Counted from the stretch's first letter, positions 8,945 through 20,123 are shown. The stretch: 64,000 nucleotides of DNA from Nonomuraea zeae (GCF_005889725.1 NZ_VCKX01000015.1:24882-88881); one strand, 5' to 3'. Numbers and translations: made by a program. Notes: a model not told the origin generated them from the sequence alone.

Positions 8945-10287
8945 GATCGGGACACTATGCGACGGACCAGCCGCTTGAGCCGTGACTCCTGGACCGGCGG
9001 CGCCTCCAGGGCGGCGAGCGCCTCGGCGGCCGTCGGCCGCTTGGCCGGGGAGTGGTCGAGCATCCTGCGCACCACCTCGGGCACGTCGGGCCCGTGGGCG
9101 TCGGCGCTGGTCGGCAGCGTCCCGGTGAGGAGCTGGTAGGCGATGGCGCCCGCGGCGTAGACGTCGGAGGCGGTCGTCATCCTGTCGGGCCGCTCCTGGC
9201 ACTCCGGCGCGACGTAGTGGGCGTCGAGCACGTTGCCCAGCTCGTGGGCGACGGTGTAGTTACGCGGCCCGGGCTTGGCGTAGTCGAACCCGGTCAGCAC
9301 CGCGTGCCCGTCGTCGGTGACCAGCACGGACGCGGGGGTCAGCGCCCGGTGCACGACGCCGTTGGCGTGCGCGTGCGCCAGCCCGCGCAGCAGGTCCTGG
9401 ATCACTCCGAGCCGGGCGCCCTTGCCCAGCGCCAGGTGCAGCGCCTCGCCGTGCACGTCGTCGAGCACCAGCACGAAGCGGCTCTCGTCGTCGATCGCGA
9501 AGAAGTCGCGCGAGCGCACCACGCACGGATGCGGGGGGATCCTGGCCAGCGTCTGGTAGGCGTTGGCGATGCGCTGCCGCTCGGCCGCCCGCGCCTCGTG
9601 GTCGGCCAGCGGATCGGCCTGGTAGACCCGCAGCAGCACGGTCTCGCTGCCCGGCAGCGTGGCGTTGAACGCGCGGTATTCGGTGATCTTGCTGTCGCCG
9701 CCGAGCTGCTCCTCGACCTCCCAGTTGCCGAACCTGGGCGGAGCCGTGCTGCGGCGTACAGTCTGGTTGAGCGCGTCGAGGATCGCGGTCATGTACGGGC
9801 GCGCGTCCGGGCTGCACCCCCGCCTGACCCGGGAGCCGTCGCTCAGCGTGGCCAGCAGGCCGGGCAGGTCGGTGACGTTGACCGAGTCGCGGCCGGCGGG
9901 ATCGACCAGCACCGCGTCGGGGGAGGTGAGCACGACCAGGCTGTCGACGTAGACCCGTTCGAGCTGGGTGGCCTTGGACACCAGCAGGCCCTTCAGCGCC
10001 TTGGCGGTGCCCCGCAGCTTGGCCACGGGGGAGCCGAACGCCTCCCTGCGCGGCGGGAACCAGCGGGTGCCCGACACCTCGATGCGGCCACGGGTGCCCT
10101 TGACGTCGACGACCACGAGCGAGTGGCCGGTCAGCACGAGCAGGTCCACCTCGAAGATGTCGTGGCCGCGCGGCACCTCGACGTTGTGCAGCAGCAGCCA
10201 GTCGGCCGGCGCGTGGTCGCGCAGATAGGAGATCACCCGCCGCTCGGCGTCGTTGACTGGACGTCCCCCGCCGACGATCTCTGCCAT
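8941..10287 (-). CDS. NERD-domain protein with degenerate (pseudo)kinase domain
   Basis: 448 residues; the ATG at 10287 begins MAEIVGGGRPV, and the long upstream extension of the frame is a shadow. Residues about 12-125 form a NERD (nuclease-related) domain with the expected acidic and lysine residues intact (D48 in FEVDLLVL, D61/K63 in DVKG). Residues about 185-435 have a protein kinase outline, but the catalytic loop reads HRALTPAS (313-320) where HRDxxxxN is expected. DFG is replaced by GFD (333-335), and the ATP lysine position appears to be Arg220. The APE (360-362) and the structural Asp375 remain. It is probably a kinase-inactive scaffold joined to a possible nuclease. It shares overlapping codons with the acetyltransferase downstream. 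Confidence 0.85.
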
Positions 10288-10314
10288 GGAACCATCCTTG
10301 CACGGTATTAGATT

Positions 10315-10347
10315 GACAACATGTTGTCGTAATGACAGGATGCTGTC
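10315..10347. promoter_or_regulatory. Tandem dyad operators overlapping the DJ-1/MarR promoter
   Basis: Two related dyads lie head to tail: GACAACATGTTGTC (10315-10328, perfect palindrome) and GACAGGATGCTGTC (10334-10347, one mismatched pair). Their centres are 19 bases apart. The first overlaps a TTGACA -35 hexamer (10313-10318); the second covers the predicted -10 region and ends right at the ATG of the next gene. This is a classic arrangement for autoregulation by the MarR-type protein encoded as the second gene, and could also repress the divergent NERD gene (start at 10287). Confidence 0.75.
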
Positions 10348-10965
10348 ATGAAGCGAATCGTTCACCACGCGATCTACGACACTTTCGCCGACTGGGAGAC
10401 CGGTCACGCGACCGCACACCTGCGCAACGGGCGCTACCAGCGCGAGCCGGGCGGATTCGAGATCGTCACGGTCGGCCTGACCGGCGCCTCCGTGGTCAGC
10501 ATGGGCGGCCTGCGCGTCACCCCCGACCTCACGCTCGACCGGCTCTCGCCGGCGGACAGCGCGCTGCTCGTCCTTCCCGGCGCCGACCTGTGGGACGCGG
10601 GCGACGAGCTGGCGCCGTTCGCGCGGAAGGCGCGGGAGTTCCTCGACGCGGGCGTGCCGGTCGCGGCCATCTGCGGCGCCACGGCCGGGCTGGCCAGGGA
10701 GGGGCTGCTGGACGACCGCGAGCACACCAGCGCCGTGGTGCAGTACCTGGAGGCCCAGGAGGGCTACGCGGGCGCCAAGCGGTACGTCGACAGCGACGCG
10801 GTGCTCGACGGCGACCTCGTCACTGCGGGTCCGACGGAGCCGGTGGCGTTCGCCAGGGAGATCTTCCGGCGGCTCGACATCTACCGGCCCGAGGTGCTGG
10901 AGGCGTGGTTCCGGCTGTTCTCGCGCAGCGACGCCGCCGCGTACGAGGTGCTGATGACGGCATGA
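10348..10965 (+). CDS. DJ-1/PfpI (GATase1-like) family protein
   Basis: 205 residues. A DJ-1/PfpI fold is shown by LLVLPGADLWDAG and the nucleophile elbow AAICGATAGLAREGLL with its conserved Cys. The long C-terminal part, with a helix around YRPEVLEAWFRLF, resembles the YajL/PfpI proteins often paired with MarR or TetR regulators. It may be a glutamine amidotransferase-like protein of stress or glyoxal metabolism; the reaction is unknown. There is no ribosome binding site upstream, and the -10 region would put transcription start at or very near the ATG, so the mRNA is probably leaderless. Confidence 0.85.
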   Translation: MKRIVHHAIYDTFADWETGHATAHLRNGRYQREPGGFEIVTVGLTGASVVSMGGLRVTPDLTLDRLSPADSALLVLPGADLWDAGDELAPFARKAREFLDAGVPVAAICGATAGLAREGLLDDREHTSAVVQYLEAQEGYAGAKRYVDSDAVLDGDLVTAGPTEPVAFAREIFRRLDIYRPEVLEAWFRLFSRSDAAAYEVLMTA

Positions 10966-11414
10966 GCGAGACGGCCGACCTGCTTTCGGCCGCGGCGCTG
11001 GGGGCGTTCCGGCTCAACGGGCAGTTCATGCACGTCGCCGAGGGGCTGGCCAAGCCGGCGGGGATCACGGCGGCGTGGTGGCAGGTGCTCGGGGCGGTCG
11101 TGCGCGATCCGCTGCCCGTGGCGGGGATCGCCAGGGTCATGGGGATGACCAGGCAGGGCGTGCAGCGGATCGCCGACCTGCTGGTGGAGCGGGGGCTGGC
11201 CGAATACCGGCCCAACCCCGCCCATCGCCGGGCCAAGCTGCTCCAGCCGACGAGGCTCGGCCGCGAGGCCATGGCCGAGATCGTCCCCGGGCACCAGGAG
11301 TTCGCCGACCGGCTGGTGGGCGAGCTGGGGCTCGACGGGGCCAAGGAGTGCGTGGCGGCGCTGCAGCGGCTCTCGGCCGCCCTCGACCGGCTGGACTCGG
11401 CGACGGAGCCGTAG
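10962..11414 (+). CDS. MarR family transcriptional regulator
   Basis: 150 residues, starting with an ATGA overlap to the DJ-1-like gene. A winged helix is visible: VAGIARVMGMTRQGVQRIADLL as helix-turn-helix, then the wing around NPAHRRAKLLQPTRLG. It probably binds the two GACA...TGTC dyads upstream of the operon and represses it until an effector binds. The effector could be a phenolic or a reactive electrophile, given the DJ-1-like partner; that is inference. Confidence 0.88.
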   Translation: MSETADLLSAAALGAFRLNGQFMHVAEGLAKPAGITAAWWQVLGAVVRDPLPVAGIARVMGMTRQGVQRIADLLVERGLAEYRPNPAHRRAKLLQPTRLGREAMAEIVPGHQEFADRLVGELGLDGAKECVAALQRLSAALDRLDSATEP

Positions 11415-11424
11415 CGGAGGCGTC

Positions 11425-11602
11425 CTATCGGCCCGCGACCGCGTCGGCGAAGATCAGGTCGAACGTCCCGAGCCCCGGCAGCAGCTCCAGCGCGTCCCCC
11501 ACGCGGAAGTCCACGAAGCCGGGGGTCACAGGAGTGGCCGAAGCCCGCCGCCCTGGCTCGTTCGAGAGCCGCGGCGACCGGCTGCGGCGTTTCAGAATTC
11601 AT
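11425..11602 (-). pseudogene. Remnant of SAM-dependent O-methyltransferase
   Basis: The ATG at 11602 starts a plausible N-terminus (PQPVAAALERARAAGFGHSC) that overlaps the upstream stop as ATGA. In the next frame the sequence then reads GFVDFRVGDALELLPGL followed by FDLIFADA, a methyltransferase core, and stops at 11425. Both the N-terminal helix and the core segment look like class I methyltransferases, but they are in different frames, and the SAM-binding region that should lie between them is missing. The best reading is an internally deleted, frameshifted gene, 3' truncated as well. Confidence 0.5.
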
Positions 11603-12108
11603 GCTCGCTTCCTATCCCGCGATCCGCCCGCGAGCCATCGGATTTTCCCGCGCGGTTTGAACACCGACAGCGCCGTCGCGGTCATGAGCAGGACGATCTG
11701 CGTGCCGAGCACGGCGACCTGACCCCACTGGCGAGTGGTCGCGACCGCGTCGCCGCCTTCGGTCGCCGCGGCCATTCCTTCGGGATCGAACAGGAACATT
11801 CCGAGGCAGATCACGATCACCAGCAGGACGAGCTTGGCCGCCGTCCAGTAATGGCGAAACAGCCTCCAATGACTGGTCAGGGCCAGTGTGCAGCCGGTGA
11901 TCAATGCGCTGAGGCTGAGTGGTATACCGCCCGCGAACACCAGTGCCGGCATCAACCGATAGGCAGCGTGCGCCAGCGCGTGGTCCTTTGTCAGCGCCGC
12001 CGCCGTATTCAGCACGACCAGCCCCCACACCTCTCCGAGCAGTGCGACGGAGACGACGATGTGGATAACCACCACGGTCTTGCGGATAGCCGGCCGCATC
12101 CCTCTCAC
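11599..12108 (-). CDS. Four-helix integral membrane protein (DUF2269-like)
   Basis: 169 residues from a GTG start with GGAGG four bases ahead (an internal ATG at 12099 is possible). Four hydrophobic segments are visible: near residues 10-35, 50-70, 88-105 and 128-148. Charged tails (HWRLFRHYW, KPRGKIRW) lie on the cytoplasmic side. It resembles small actinobacterial membrane proteins of the DUF2269 group. No enzymatic motif is seen. It is coupled to the methyltransferase remnant downstream. Confidence 0.75.
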   Translation of the reverse strand: MRGMRPAIRKTVVVIHIVVSVALLGEVWGLVVLNTAAALTKDHALAHAAYRLMPALVFAGGIPLSLSALITGCTLALTSHWRLFRHYWTAAKLVLLVIVICLGMFLFDPEGMAAATEGGDAVATTRQWGQVAVLGTQIVLLMTATALSVFKPRGKIRWLAGGSRDRKRA

Positions 12109-12507
12109 CTGACCTCCGGATTCGGGAACTCGCGGCCATCCTCGCCGCTTTGTTCGGCCCTGACGTCAGCCCCAGGTAGACGCTATGCGTACGCCGATCG
12201 GCGTACGGCGATTCTCAAGTTTGGGGTGATCATTGCCTAAACGGCGGTGAACGGCAGGCCCTTCGGACGCGCGGTCAGGCCAAATAATTGTTGTTCCCCC
12301 ACATTCTCGTGCTGCATATGTACCGCGCGTCTTCGATGAGCTCTAAAACCGATCACCAAGAAATCGAGGTGCCCCCTTGACCTCGGGGATAGGTTTTCGA
12401 GTTGCGGTTTTCGCCGCCTGCCGCGATGGTTATTGGCGGCACCTCACAGCCCTGCACAAACGACTATGGCGCCGGAATTCCGCGCCGATCCATGGAGGAA
12501 AGCAAAC
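12109..12507. promoter_or_regulatory. Intergenic region with a 20-base perfect palindrome
   Basis: This 400-base gap between divergent genes holds a perfect 20-base palindrome at 12188-12207 (half-site CGTACGCCGA), the size of a TetR-type operator. It also has a locally AT-rich stretch around 12280-12300 and a short hairpin at 12365-12385 (CGAGGT/ACCTCG). Bases about 12440-12507 resemble the leader of the second small secreted gene at 13990-14059. No convincing gene is present. Confidence 0.55.
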
Positions 12508-12774
12508 ATGATCCGTCGCATTCTGGCCGGTGCAGCAATCGCAGCCGTCGCCTTCGGCTTCTCCGCCGGCGCGGCCTCTGCCGACGTCGGCCCCAACCCG
12601 CACAACAGCGGCCAGAGCATCCTGAGCCAGCTGAGCATCCTCGACGACCTGACCGCTCTCAACGACGTGCTGAACGACTCGGTCAAGTACATCGACATCC
12701 TCACGCTGCTGCACCTGAACGACATCGACGCCGACATCCTGAACAACGAGCAGGACACGGGCGACAACAACTGA
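12508..12774 (+). CDS. Small secreted protein, paralogue A (unknown family)
   Basis: 88 residues. A Sec signal peptide ends at ASA (MIRRILAGAAIAAVAFGF...GAASA), leaving a mature chain of about 63 residues that starts DVGPNP. The mature part is a run of I/L residues spaced among N and D (SILDDLTALNDVLNDSVKYI) and ends with DTGDNN. It has no Cys. GGAGGA lies 9 bases ahead of the ATG. The protein at 14060 is a clear paralogue. The residue pattern could give an amphipathic helix or a self-assembling surface protein. It does not resemble chaplins or rodlins that I know. The function is unknown. Confidence 0.8.
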   Translation: MIRRILAGAAIAAVAFGFSAGAASADVGPNPHNSGQSILSQLSILDDLTALNDVLNDSVKYIDILTLLHLNDIDADILNNEQDTGDNN

Positions 12775-12940
12775 CGGCTCCTCGCGTGGCGTAGGCAGGA
12801 AGATGATCGGCGGCTCCCCTTCTGAACGGGAGAGCATGCCCGGCCAAGGTCGTCTTCCTGGTGCCTTGAGGTGAACCGATGAACGGCCGTGGACTTTCGC
12901 GAAGCCACGGCACGGGCTTGGTGCGCACCGAGCTCACTGC

Positions 12941-12988
12941 GCCGCGTGGCCCAGGTCGATCACTGCAGGACGACCTGGGCCGCGCGGC
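12941..12988. terminator. 18-bp stem hairpin between convergent genes
   Basis: Arms 12941-12958 and 12971-12988 pair over 18 bases with one G-U, around a 12-base loop. There is no T-run, as is usual in high-GC actinomycetes. It lies between the 3' ends of small secreted gene A and the NlpC/P60 gene and could serve both. Confidence 0.65.
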
Positions 12989-13020
12989 CGCTGTCGTGAA
13001 AGGCCGCGAGCCGGCGGCCG

Positions 13021-13068
13021 GCGCTCACCCGCCGGCGTCGCTCGCGGGCGCTCACCCGCCGGCGTCGC
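13021..13068. repeat. Two-copy 21-base direct repeat, period 27
   Basis: The 21-base unit beginning GCGCTCACCC occurs at 13021-13041 and exactly again at 13048-13068. It lies just beyond the stop codon of the NlpC/P60 gene (13079). On that strand the period is a multiple of three and each unit carries an in-frame stop, so the repeat may be a decayed C-terminal extension. Confidence 0.7.
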
Positions 13069-13078
13069 CCGGAGGCGC

Positions 13079-13684
13079 CTACTCGTCGACGTCGCCCGCC
13101 TCGTCCGGCGGATCGACGTTCGCCGCTCTCCCCGTCGGCCGTACCGCCCCCATGAAGGTCGTCCTGTCCAGCGGATCCACCCGGACGAACTGCCCGGTGT
13201 ACGGCGCGTGCACCATTCTGGTCGCGTCCACGGCCACCGCGACGTGCTCGGGCCCGGAGCGGCTCGCGTCGTTGTCGTAGAAGACCAGGTCGCCGGGCTC
13301 GATCTCCTCCTTGGCCACCTTGATCCCCGACCGCCACTGCTCGTACGTCGTCGTGCCGATCGACACCCCGGCCCGCGCCCACGCGTACTCCGTGAGCCCC
13401 GAGCAGTCGAACCCCCTGACCTTGGCCCCCTTGCCGATCCCGAAGCCGGGCCCGCGTATCCCGCCGCCGCCCCACGAGTACGGGACGCCGATCATCTCCA
13501 ACGCCGCCCGCACGGCTATCGCGCCGCCCGCGGACCGAGCCGCTCCGGGCGCATATCCCACCTGCGCGCAAACGCCCCCGGGCGCCATATGGCAGCCATT
13601 CACCGCCAGCGCGGGAGTGGAATGCGAGACGAACATAATCGCCGGCGTGATTGCTGTCAGCAGCAGCGGACACAGTCCATTCAT
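13079..13684 (-). CDS. Secreted NlpC/P60 family peptidase
   Basis: 201 residues from ATG 13684; the open frame upstream has no signal-like start. The signal peptide is MNGLCPLLLTAITPAIMF... ending near ALA. The catalytic Cys is in GFDCSGLTEYAW, with the His in EHVAVAVDATRMVHAPY. The segment IGVPYSWGGGG is typical. It should cleave peptidoglycan stem peptides outside the cell. The tail after the domain is acidic and short (PPDEAGDVDE). It sits between the two small secreted paralogues, on the opposite strand. Confidence 0.88.
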   Translation of the reverse strand: MNGLCPLLLTAITPAIMFVSHSTPALAVNGCHMAPGGVCAQVGYAPGAARSAGGAIAVRAALEMIGVPYSWGGGGIRGPGFGIGKGAKVRGFDCSGLTEYAWARAGVSIGTTTYEQWRSGIKVAKEEIEPGDLVFYDNDASRSGPEHVAVAVDATRMVHAPYTGQFVRVDPLDRTTFMGAVRPTGRAANVDPPDEAGDVDE

Positions 13685-13797
13685 GACATATTCAGTGCTC
13701 CCGTGACTCGTTCGCGCCCGAGGATCGCCGCGGCGCGTGCCAGGCCGTTCTCCCGCTAGCATTCCTCCTTTTCTATGGGGATAAAACGCCCTTTGGT

Positions 13798-13816
13798 CAT
13801 ACGGGATGCCCGTATG
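13798..13816. promoter_or_regulatory. Inverted repeat upstream of the NlpC/P60 gene
   Basis: CATACGGG, three bases, CCCGTATG: a perfect 8-3-8 inverted repeat 114 bases ahead of the NlpC/P60 start, flanked by two GGTCATA direct repeats. It is a likely operator or mRNA leader hairpin; no regulator can be assigned. No ydaO-type riboswitch pattern was recognisable here. Confidence 0.5.
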
Positions 13817-14059
13817 GTCATAAGATGAAAATTTGCCGTTAACATCCCCCGGGCAAATCCCACCGAGTCGGTACATATCCGGACGAGATATGAACAATGG
13901 CCAAGGAATTGGGAAGCGCATTTGACTTCGACTTAGCTAAGCCAAGTTGCGGCGCGCCGACGGAGCACGAGATTGTTATTCCCGGAATCTCGCAGCCCTG
14001 TGCGAGCGATTTACGATGACGCGCATTCCGCGCCGATTCCGACGAAGGAGAAGTAGAAA

Positions 14060-14326
14060 ATGATGCGTCGCATTCTGGCCGGTGCAGCGATCGCGGGCTT
14101 CCTGTTCGGGTTCACGGCCACGAGCGCCTCGGCCGACGTCGGCCCCAACCCGCTCAACAAGGACAAGCAGATCCTGAGCCAGCTCAGCATCCTCGACGAC
14201 GTGACGCTACTCAACGACGTCCTCAACGACTCGGTGAAGTACATCGACGTCCTCACTGCGCTGCACCTGCAGGACATCGACCTCGACGTCCTCAACAACG
14301 AGAAGAACACGGGCGACAACAACTGA
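14060..14326 (+). CDS. Small secreted protein, paralogue B (unknown family)
   Basis: 88 residues, alignable without gaps to the protein at 12508. The signal peptide is MMRRILAGAAIAGFLFGF, with mature start DVGPNPLN, core QLSILDDVTLLNDVLNDSVKYI and end NTGDNN. Roughly 70 bases of upstream DNA are also similar between the two genes (shared CAGCCCTG and ATTCCGCGCCGAT blocks), so promoter and gene were duplicated together. GAAGGAG lies about 11 bases before the ATG. Function unknown; probably cell-surface or exported. Confidence 0.8.
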   Translation: MMRRILAGAAIAGFLFGFTATSASADVGPNPLNKDKQILSQLSILDDVTLLNDVLNDSVKYIDVLTALHLQDIDLDVLNNEKNTGDNN

Positions 14327-14380
14327 CCCGCTTCGGGCGGAGTCGGCCCACCCGCGCGCCCGTACGCCTGATCTGAAGGC

Positions 14381-14424
14381 GCTCCGGCAGCCACGAACCC
14401 CTCGTGGCGGCACCTTGCCGGAGC
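14381..14424. terminator. Two-tier hairpin downstream of small secreted gene B
   Basis: Outer arms GCTCCGGCA (14381-14389) and TGCCGGAGC (14416-14424) enclose an inner CCACGA/TCGTGG pair. The spacing from the stop at 14326 suits a transcription terminator or mRNA-stabilising 3' structure. Confidence 0.55.
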
Positions 14425-14488
14425 GTCCCCAGGTCGGCTGCGCACGAGGATGCCGGGCAGCGGCACTCCGCTCCTGGCCGGAGCGCCT

Positions 14489-14550
14489 CCGAGCAGGCCC
14501 GAGCCCCGCACGCCCGCAGCCGGCGCGGGCGACGGGGCCGGCCTGCTCGG
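14489..14550. repeat. 11-base inverted repeat, 40-base loop
   Basis: CCGAGCAGGCC (14489-14499) and its exact complement GGCCTGCTCGG (14540-14550). It lies in the roughly 400-base gap between the small secreted gene and the STAS gene, where no gene is seen. Confidence 0.6.
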
Positions 14551-14721
14551 CAGGCGTCGCGCGTCATAATTTCCCCGCAATTCGGTCATTTCATCGCGAA
14601 AATTGCATAGTGAAACATAGTCGCCTGTAGCCTGGTTTCGGGCTAATCGTCAGGCATGGCGGTCATGCCCTGTAGATGGCAGATCCAGCTACAACCCCCG
14701 AATGCACACGTTGGGGGTGCT

Positions 14722-17272
<2,551 letters not shown>

Positions 17273-18658
17273 TCAGCGGGCCACCTCGACGTTCTCCAGC
17301 ACCCCGAGCGCGTCGGGCACCAGGATCGCGACCGAGTAGTAGGCGCTGACCAGGTAGGACGAGACGGCCTTGGCGTCGATGCCGGTGAACTTGACGCCCA
17401 GCCCCGGCTCGCGCTCGCCAGGGACGCCGCGCTGGTAGAGGCCGACCACTCCCGAGTCCTTCTCGCCGGTCCGCAGGACGAGGATCGAGCTGGTGCCTTC
17501 GCGGCTGACCGGGATCTTGTCGCAGGGCAGCAGGGGCACGCCGCGCCAGGCCGTCACCCTCCTGCCCTCGATCTCGGCGCTGTCGGGATAGACGCCCTGG
17601 GCACTGCACTGCCGGTGGAAGGCGGCGATGGCGCGCGGGTGGGCCAGGAAGAACCGCGACCGCTTCCTGCGGCAGAGCAGCTCGTCGAGGTCGTCGGGGC
17701 CGGGCGGGCCGGTACGGGGCTGGATCCGCTGCGCGGGGTCGGCGTTGTGCAGCAGCCCGAAGTCCCGGTTGCTGACCAGCTCCCTCTCCTGCGACTCGCG
17801 CACCGCCTCGATGGTCAGGCCGAGCTGCTCCTCGGTCTGGTCCTTCGGTGCGCTGTACAGGTCGGCGACCCGGGTGTGGACCCGCAGCACGGTCTGCGAC
17901 ACGCTCAGCGCGTATTCGCGGGGCCCCGGGTCGTAGTCGGCGAACGTGCCGGGGAGCACCGGCTCGCCCCGGTGCCCCGCCGCGGTGACGATGGCGGCCT
18001 CGCCCCACTTGTTCCTGGGCGCGGCCAGCCGGGCGCGGTGGCGTTCGAGCTGCGCGGCGAGCGCGGGCGACTGGGTGGTCAGCGCGTGGAGCTCCTGCCG
18101 GGGCAGGGCCAGCACCGTGCACGCGGTGCCGGCCTCCAGCGTGTAGTCCCAGGTCCCGCCCTCGTCCGGCCGGTCGGCGCCCGCGTGGTCGCCGCCGGCC
18201 AGCGCGCCCAGGACGACGCGGTCGCCGTACGGGCCCTGCTGGACCTTGCGCACCTTGCCGCGGACGACGAGGAGCAGCTCGTCGGCCGGTCGCCCGGCCC
18301 GCGCGATCGTGCCGCCCGGCGCGAACTCCCGCTGCTCGAAGAGCCTCGCGAGCGTGTCGAGCACGCGATCGTCATCGAGCCCGCGCAGGAGTGGCAGCTC
18401 GGTCAGACTGGGCGGGACCACGCGGACCCGGGCGCCCGTGTGGGCGAAGCTCACCCGGCCGCCCCCGACCGCGTACGTGAGCCGCCGGTTGACCCGGTAG
18501 ACGCCGCCGGGGACGTCCACCCACGGCAGCATCCGCAGCAGCCAGCGCGGTGAGATCTCCTGCATCTGCGGCGACGTCTTGGTCGTCGTGGCGAGCCTGC
18601 GCGCCGCCGCGGTGTCGAGACTCAGCCGCTGGTCCTGCTCCGTCAACTCCAGCACCAT
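17273..18658 (-). CDS. Family 2B encapsulin shell protein 1 (with degenerate cyclic-nucleotide-binding insert)
   Basis: 461 residues, alignable end to end with the next shell protein. HK97-fold shell signatures are the N-terminal [20 protein letters not shown], and later [27 protein letters not shown] ([10 protein letters not shown]) and [26 protein letters not shown]. Residues about 95-205 form the cNMP-binding-like insert seen in family 2B (EshA-type) shells. Where a working phosphate-binding cassette would have FGE and a later Arg, this copy reads [11 protein letters not shown], so nucleotide binding is probably lost. It lies 25 bases after shell protein 2 and 24 before the terpene synthase. 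Confidence 0.92.
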   Translation of the reverse strand: MVLELTEQDQRLSLDTAAARRLATTTKTSPQMQEISPRWLLRMLPWVDVPGGVYRVNRRLTYAVGGGRVSFAHTGARVRVVPPSLTELPLLRGLDDDRVLDTLARLFEQREFAPGGTIARAGRPADELLLVVRGKVRKVQQGPYGDRVVLGALAGGDHAGADRPDEGGTWDYTLEAGTACTVLALPRQELHALTTQSPALAAQLERHRARLAAPRNKWGEAAIVTAAGHRGEPVLPGTFADYDPGPREYALSVSQTVLRVHTRVADLYSAPKDQTEEQLGLTIEAVRESQERELVSNRDFGLLHNADPAQRIQPRTGPPGPDDLDELLCRRKRSRFFLAHPRAIAAFHRQCSAQGVYPDSAEIEGRRVTAWRGVPLLPCDKIPVSREGTSSILVLRTGEKDSGVVGLYQRGVPGEREPGLGVKFTGIDAKAVSSYLVSAYYSVAILVPDALGVLENVEVAR

Positions 18659-18683
18659 CCACCGATCGGATCGGACGAGGGGA

Positions 18684-20093
18684 CTAACCGTTGCGGCCGA
18701 GCTCGACGTCCTCCAGCACGCCGAGCGCGTCGGGCACCAGGACGGCCGCCGAGTAGTAGGCGCTGACCAGGTAGGAGATGACGGCCTTCTCGTTGATGTT
18801 CATGAAGCGGACGGAGAGGCTGGGCTGGTATTCGTCGGGGATGCCGGTCTGGTGCAGGCCGATGACGCCCTGGTTCTCCTGGCCCGTGCGCAGCAGCAGG
18901 AACGACGTCGTCCGCGTGCCCGAAACTGGGATCTTGTTGCACGGGAAGATCGGGATGCCCCGCCAGGCCGGCACCCGGTGCCCGTTGACCTCGCTGGACT
19001 GCGGGTAGACGCCGCGCTTGCTGCACTCCCTGCCGAACGCGGCGATGGCCTGCGGGTGGGCCAGGAAGAACGCCGGGTCCTTCCACACGGTGGCCAGCAG
19101 GTCGTCGAGGTCGTCGGGGGTCGGCGGGCCCGAGCGGGTGCGGATGCGCTGGCTGAAGTCGGCGTTGTGGAGCAGGCCGAACTCCCTGTTGTTGATCAGC
19201 TCGTGCTCCTGGCGCTCGCGCAGGGCCTCGACCGTGAGGCGGAGCTGCTGGTCGAGCTGGTTCATCGGCTGGTTGTACAGGTCGGAGACCCGGCTGTGCA
19301 CGCGCAGGACCGTCTGGGCCACGCTCAGCTCGTACTCGCGGGGGCTCTGCTCGTAGTCCACGAACGTGCCGGGCAGCACGGCCTCGCCGGTGTGGCCGGA
19401 GGACATGTCGATCGCGGCCTCGCCGTAGTCGTTCTGGGCGTGGCTGCCGCTCTCGCGCCAGCCGTCCAGGTGCGCGCGCAGCGCGGCGGACTGGCCGGCG
19501 ACCTGTTCGAAGTCTCGCCTGGAGAGCGTGAGCACGGTGGTGGCCGTCTTGGCCCGCGCGCTGAATTCGTACTGGTCGCCGTCGGTCAGGACCTGCTCGC
19601 CGAAGTAGTCGCCGTCGGCCAGGACGCCGAGGTTCTGCTCGTCACCGTACGCACCCTGCCCGACCTTGCGCACGCGGCCGTGGGCGATCAGCACGAGCTG
19701 GTCCACCGGCCGGCCCTCGCCGACGATCTCCTCATCCGGCTCGACCTCGCGCTGCGTGAAACGGGCCGCCAGCGCTTCCAGCACCTCCATGTCCTCGAAA
19801 CCGCGCAGCATGGGCAGCTCGGTGAGCTCGGCGGGGATCACCCGGACGATCGAGCCCGTCGTGCTGAAGGTGATGCGGCCGTCGCCCAGCGTGTAGGTCA
19901 GCCGCCGGTTGACCCTGAACACACCGCCCGAGCACTGCACCCACGGCAGCAGCCGCAGCAGCCAGCGGGAAGTGATCTCCTGCATCTGCGGCGGCGTCTT
20001 GGTGGTGGTCGAAAGCTGCTTGGCGGCATCGGTGCTCAGGCTGAGCTGGCCGTTGCCGTTCTCGGGTGCGGGCGAGTTCGTCGTTTCGGTCAT
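18684..20093 (-). CDS. Family 2B encapsulin shell protein 2 (with cyclic-nucleotide-binding insert)
   Basis: 469 residues. The same architecture as the adjacent paralogue: an N-terminal arm rich in N/P/E ([14 protein letters not shown]), [14 protein letters not shown], an insert about residues 95-205, then the HK97-fold C-terminal part ending [24 protein letters not shown]. The insert keeps a recognisable phosphate-binding cassette (GDYFGEQVL). Family 2B shells associate with terpene cyclases and polyprenyl transferases; both occur in this operon. These proteins are often mis-annotated as Crp-family regulators, but there is no DNA-binding domain. Confidence 0.93.
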   Translation of the reverse strand: MTETTNSPAPENGNGQLSLSTDAAKQLSTTTKTPPQMQEITSRWLLRLLPWVQCSGGVFRVNRRLTYTLGDGRITFSTTGSIVRVIPAELTELPMLRGFEDMEVLEALAARFTQREVEPDEEIVGEGRPVDQLVLIAHGRVRKVGQGAYGDEQNLGVLADGDYFGEQVLTDGDQYEFSARAKTATTVLTLSRRDFEQVAGQSAALRAHLDGWRESGSHAQNDYGEAAIDMSSGHTGEAVLPGTFVDYEQSPREYELSVAQTVLRVHSRVSDLYNQPMNQLDQQLRLTVEALRERQEHELINNREFGLLHNADFSQRIRTRSGPPTPDDLDDLLATVWKDPAFFLAHPQAIAAFGRECSKRGVYPQSSEVNGHRVPAWRGIPIFPCNKIPVSGTRTTSFLLLRTGQENQGVIGLHQTGIPDEYQPSLSVRFMNINEKAVISYLVSAYYSAAVLVPDALGVLEDVELGRNG

Positions 20094-20123
20094 CGTGTCT
20101 TTACCGCCTATCTCGGTGAGGGC

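Noticed and set aside
12879..13280. 133-residue frame downstream of small secreted gene A
   Set aside because: It covers a terminator hairpin and the 27-base repeat and runs antisense into the NlpC/P60 gene. Composition suggests noise.
13690..13930. ydaO-type (c-di-AMP) riboswitch before the NlpC/P60 gene
   Set aside because: Such switches often precede wall-hydrolase genes in actinomycetes, but I could not find the conserved blocks. Only an 8-3-8 inverted repeat is visible. A covariance-model search would settle it.
17273..20093. Two Crp-family transcription regulators
   Set aside because: The cyclic-nucleotide-like insert is flanked by HK97-type shell sequence and there is no helix-turn-helix. 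Encapsulin family 2B explains the whole length.
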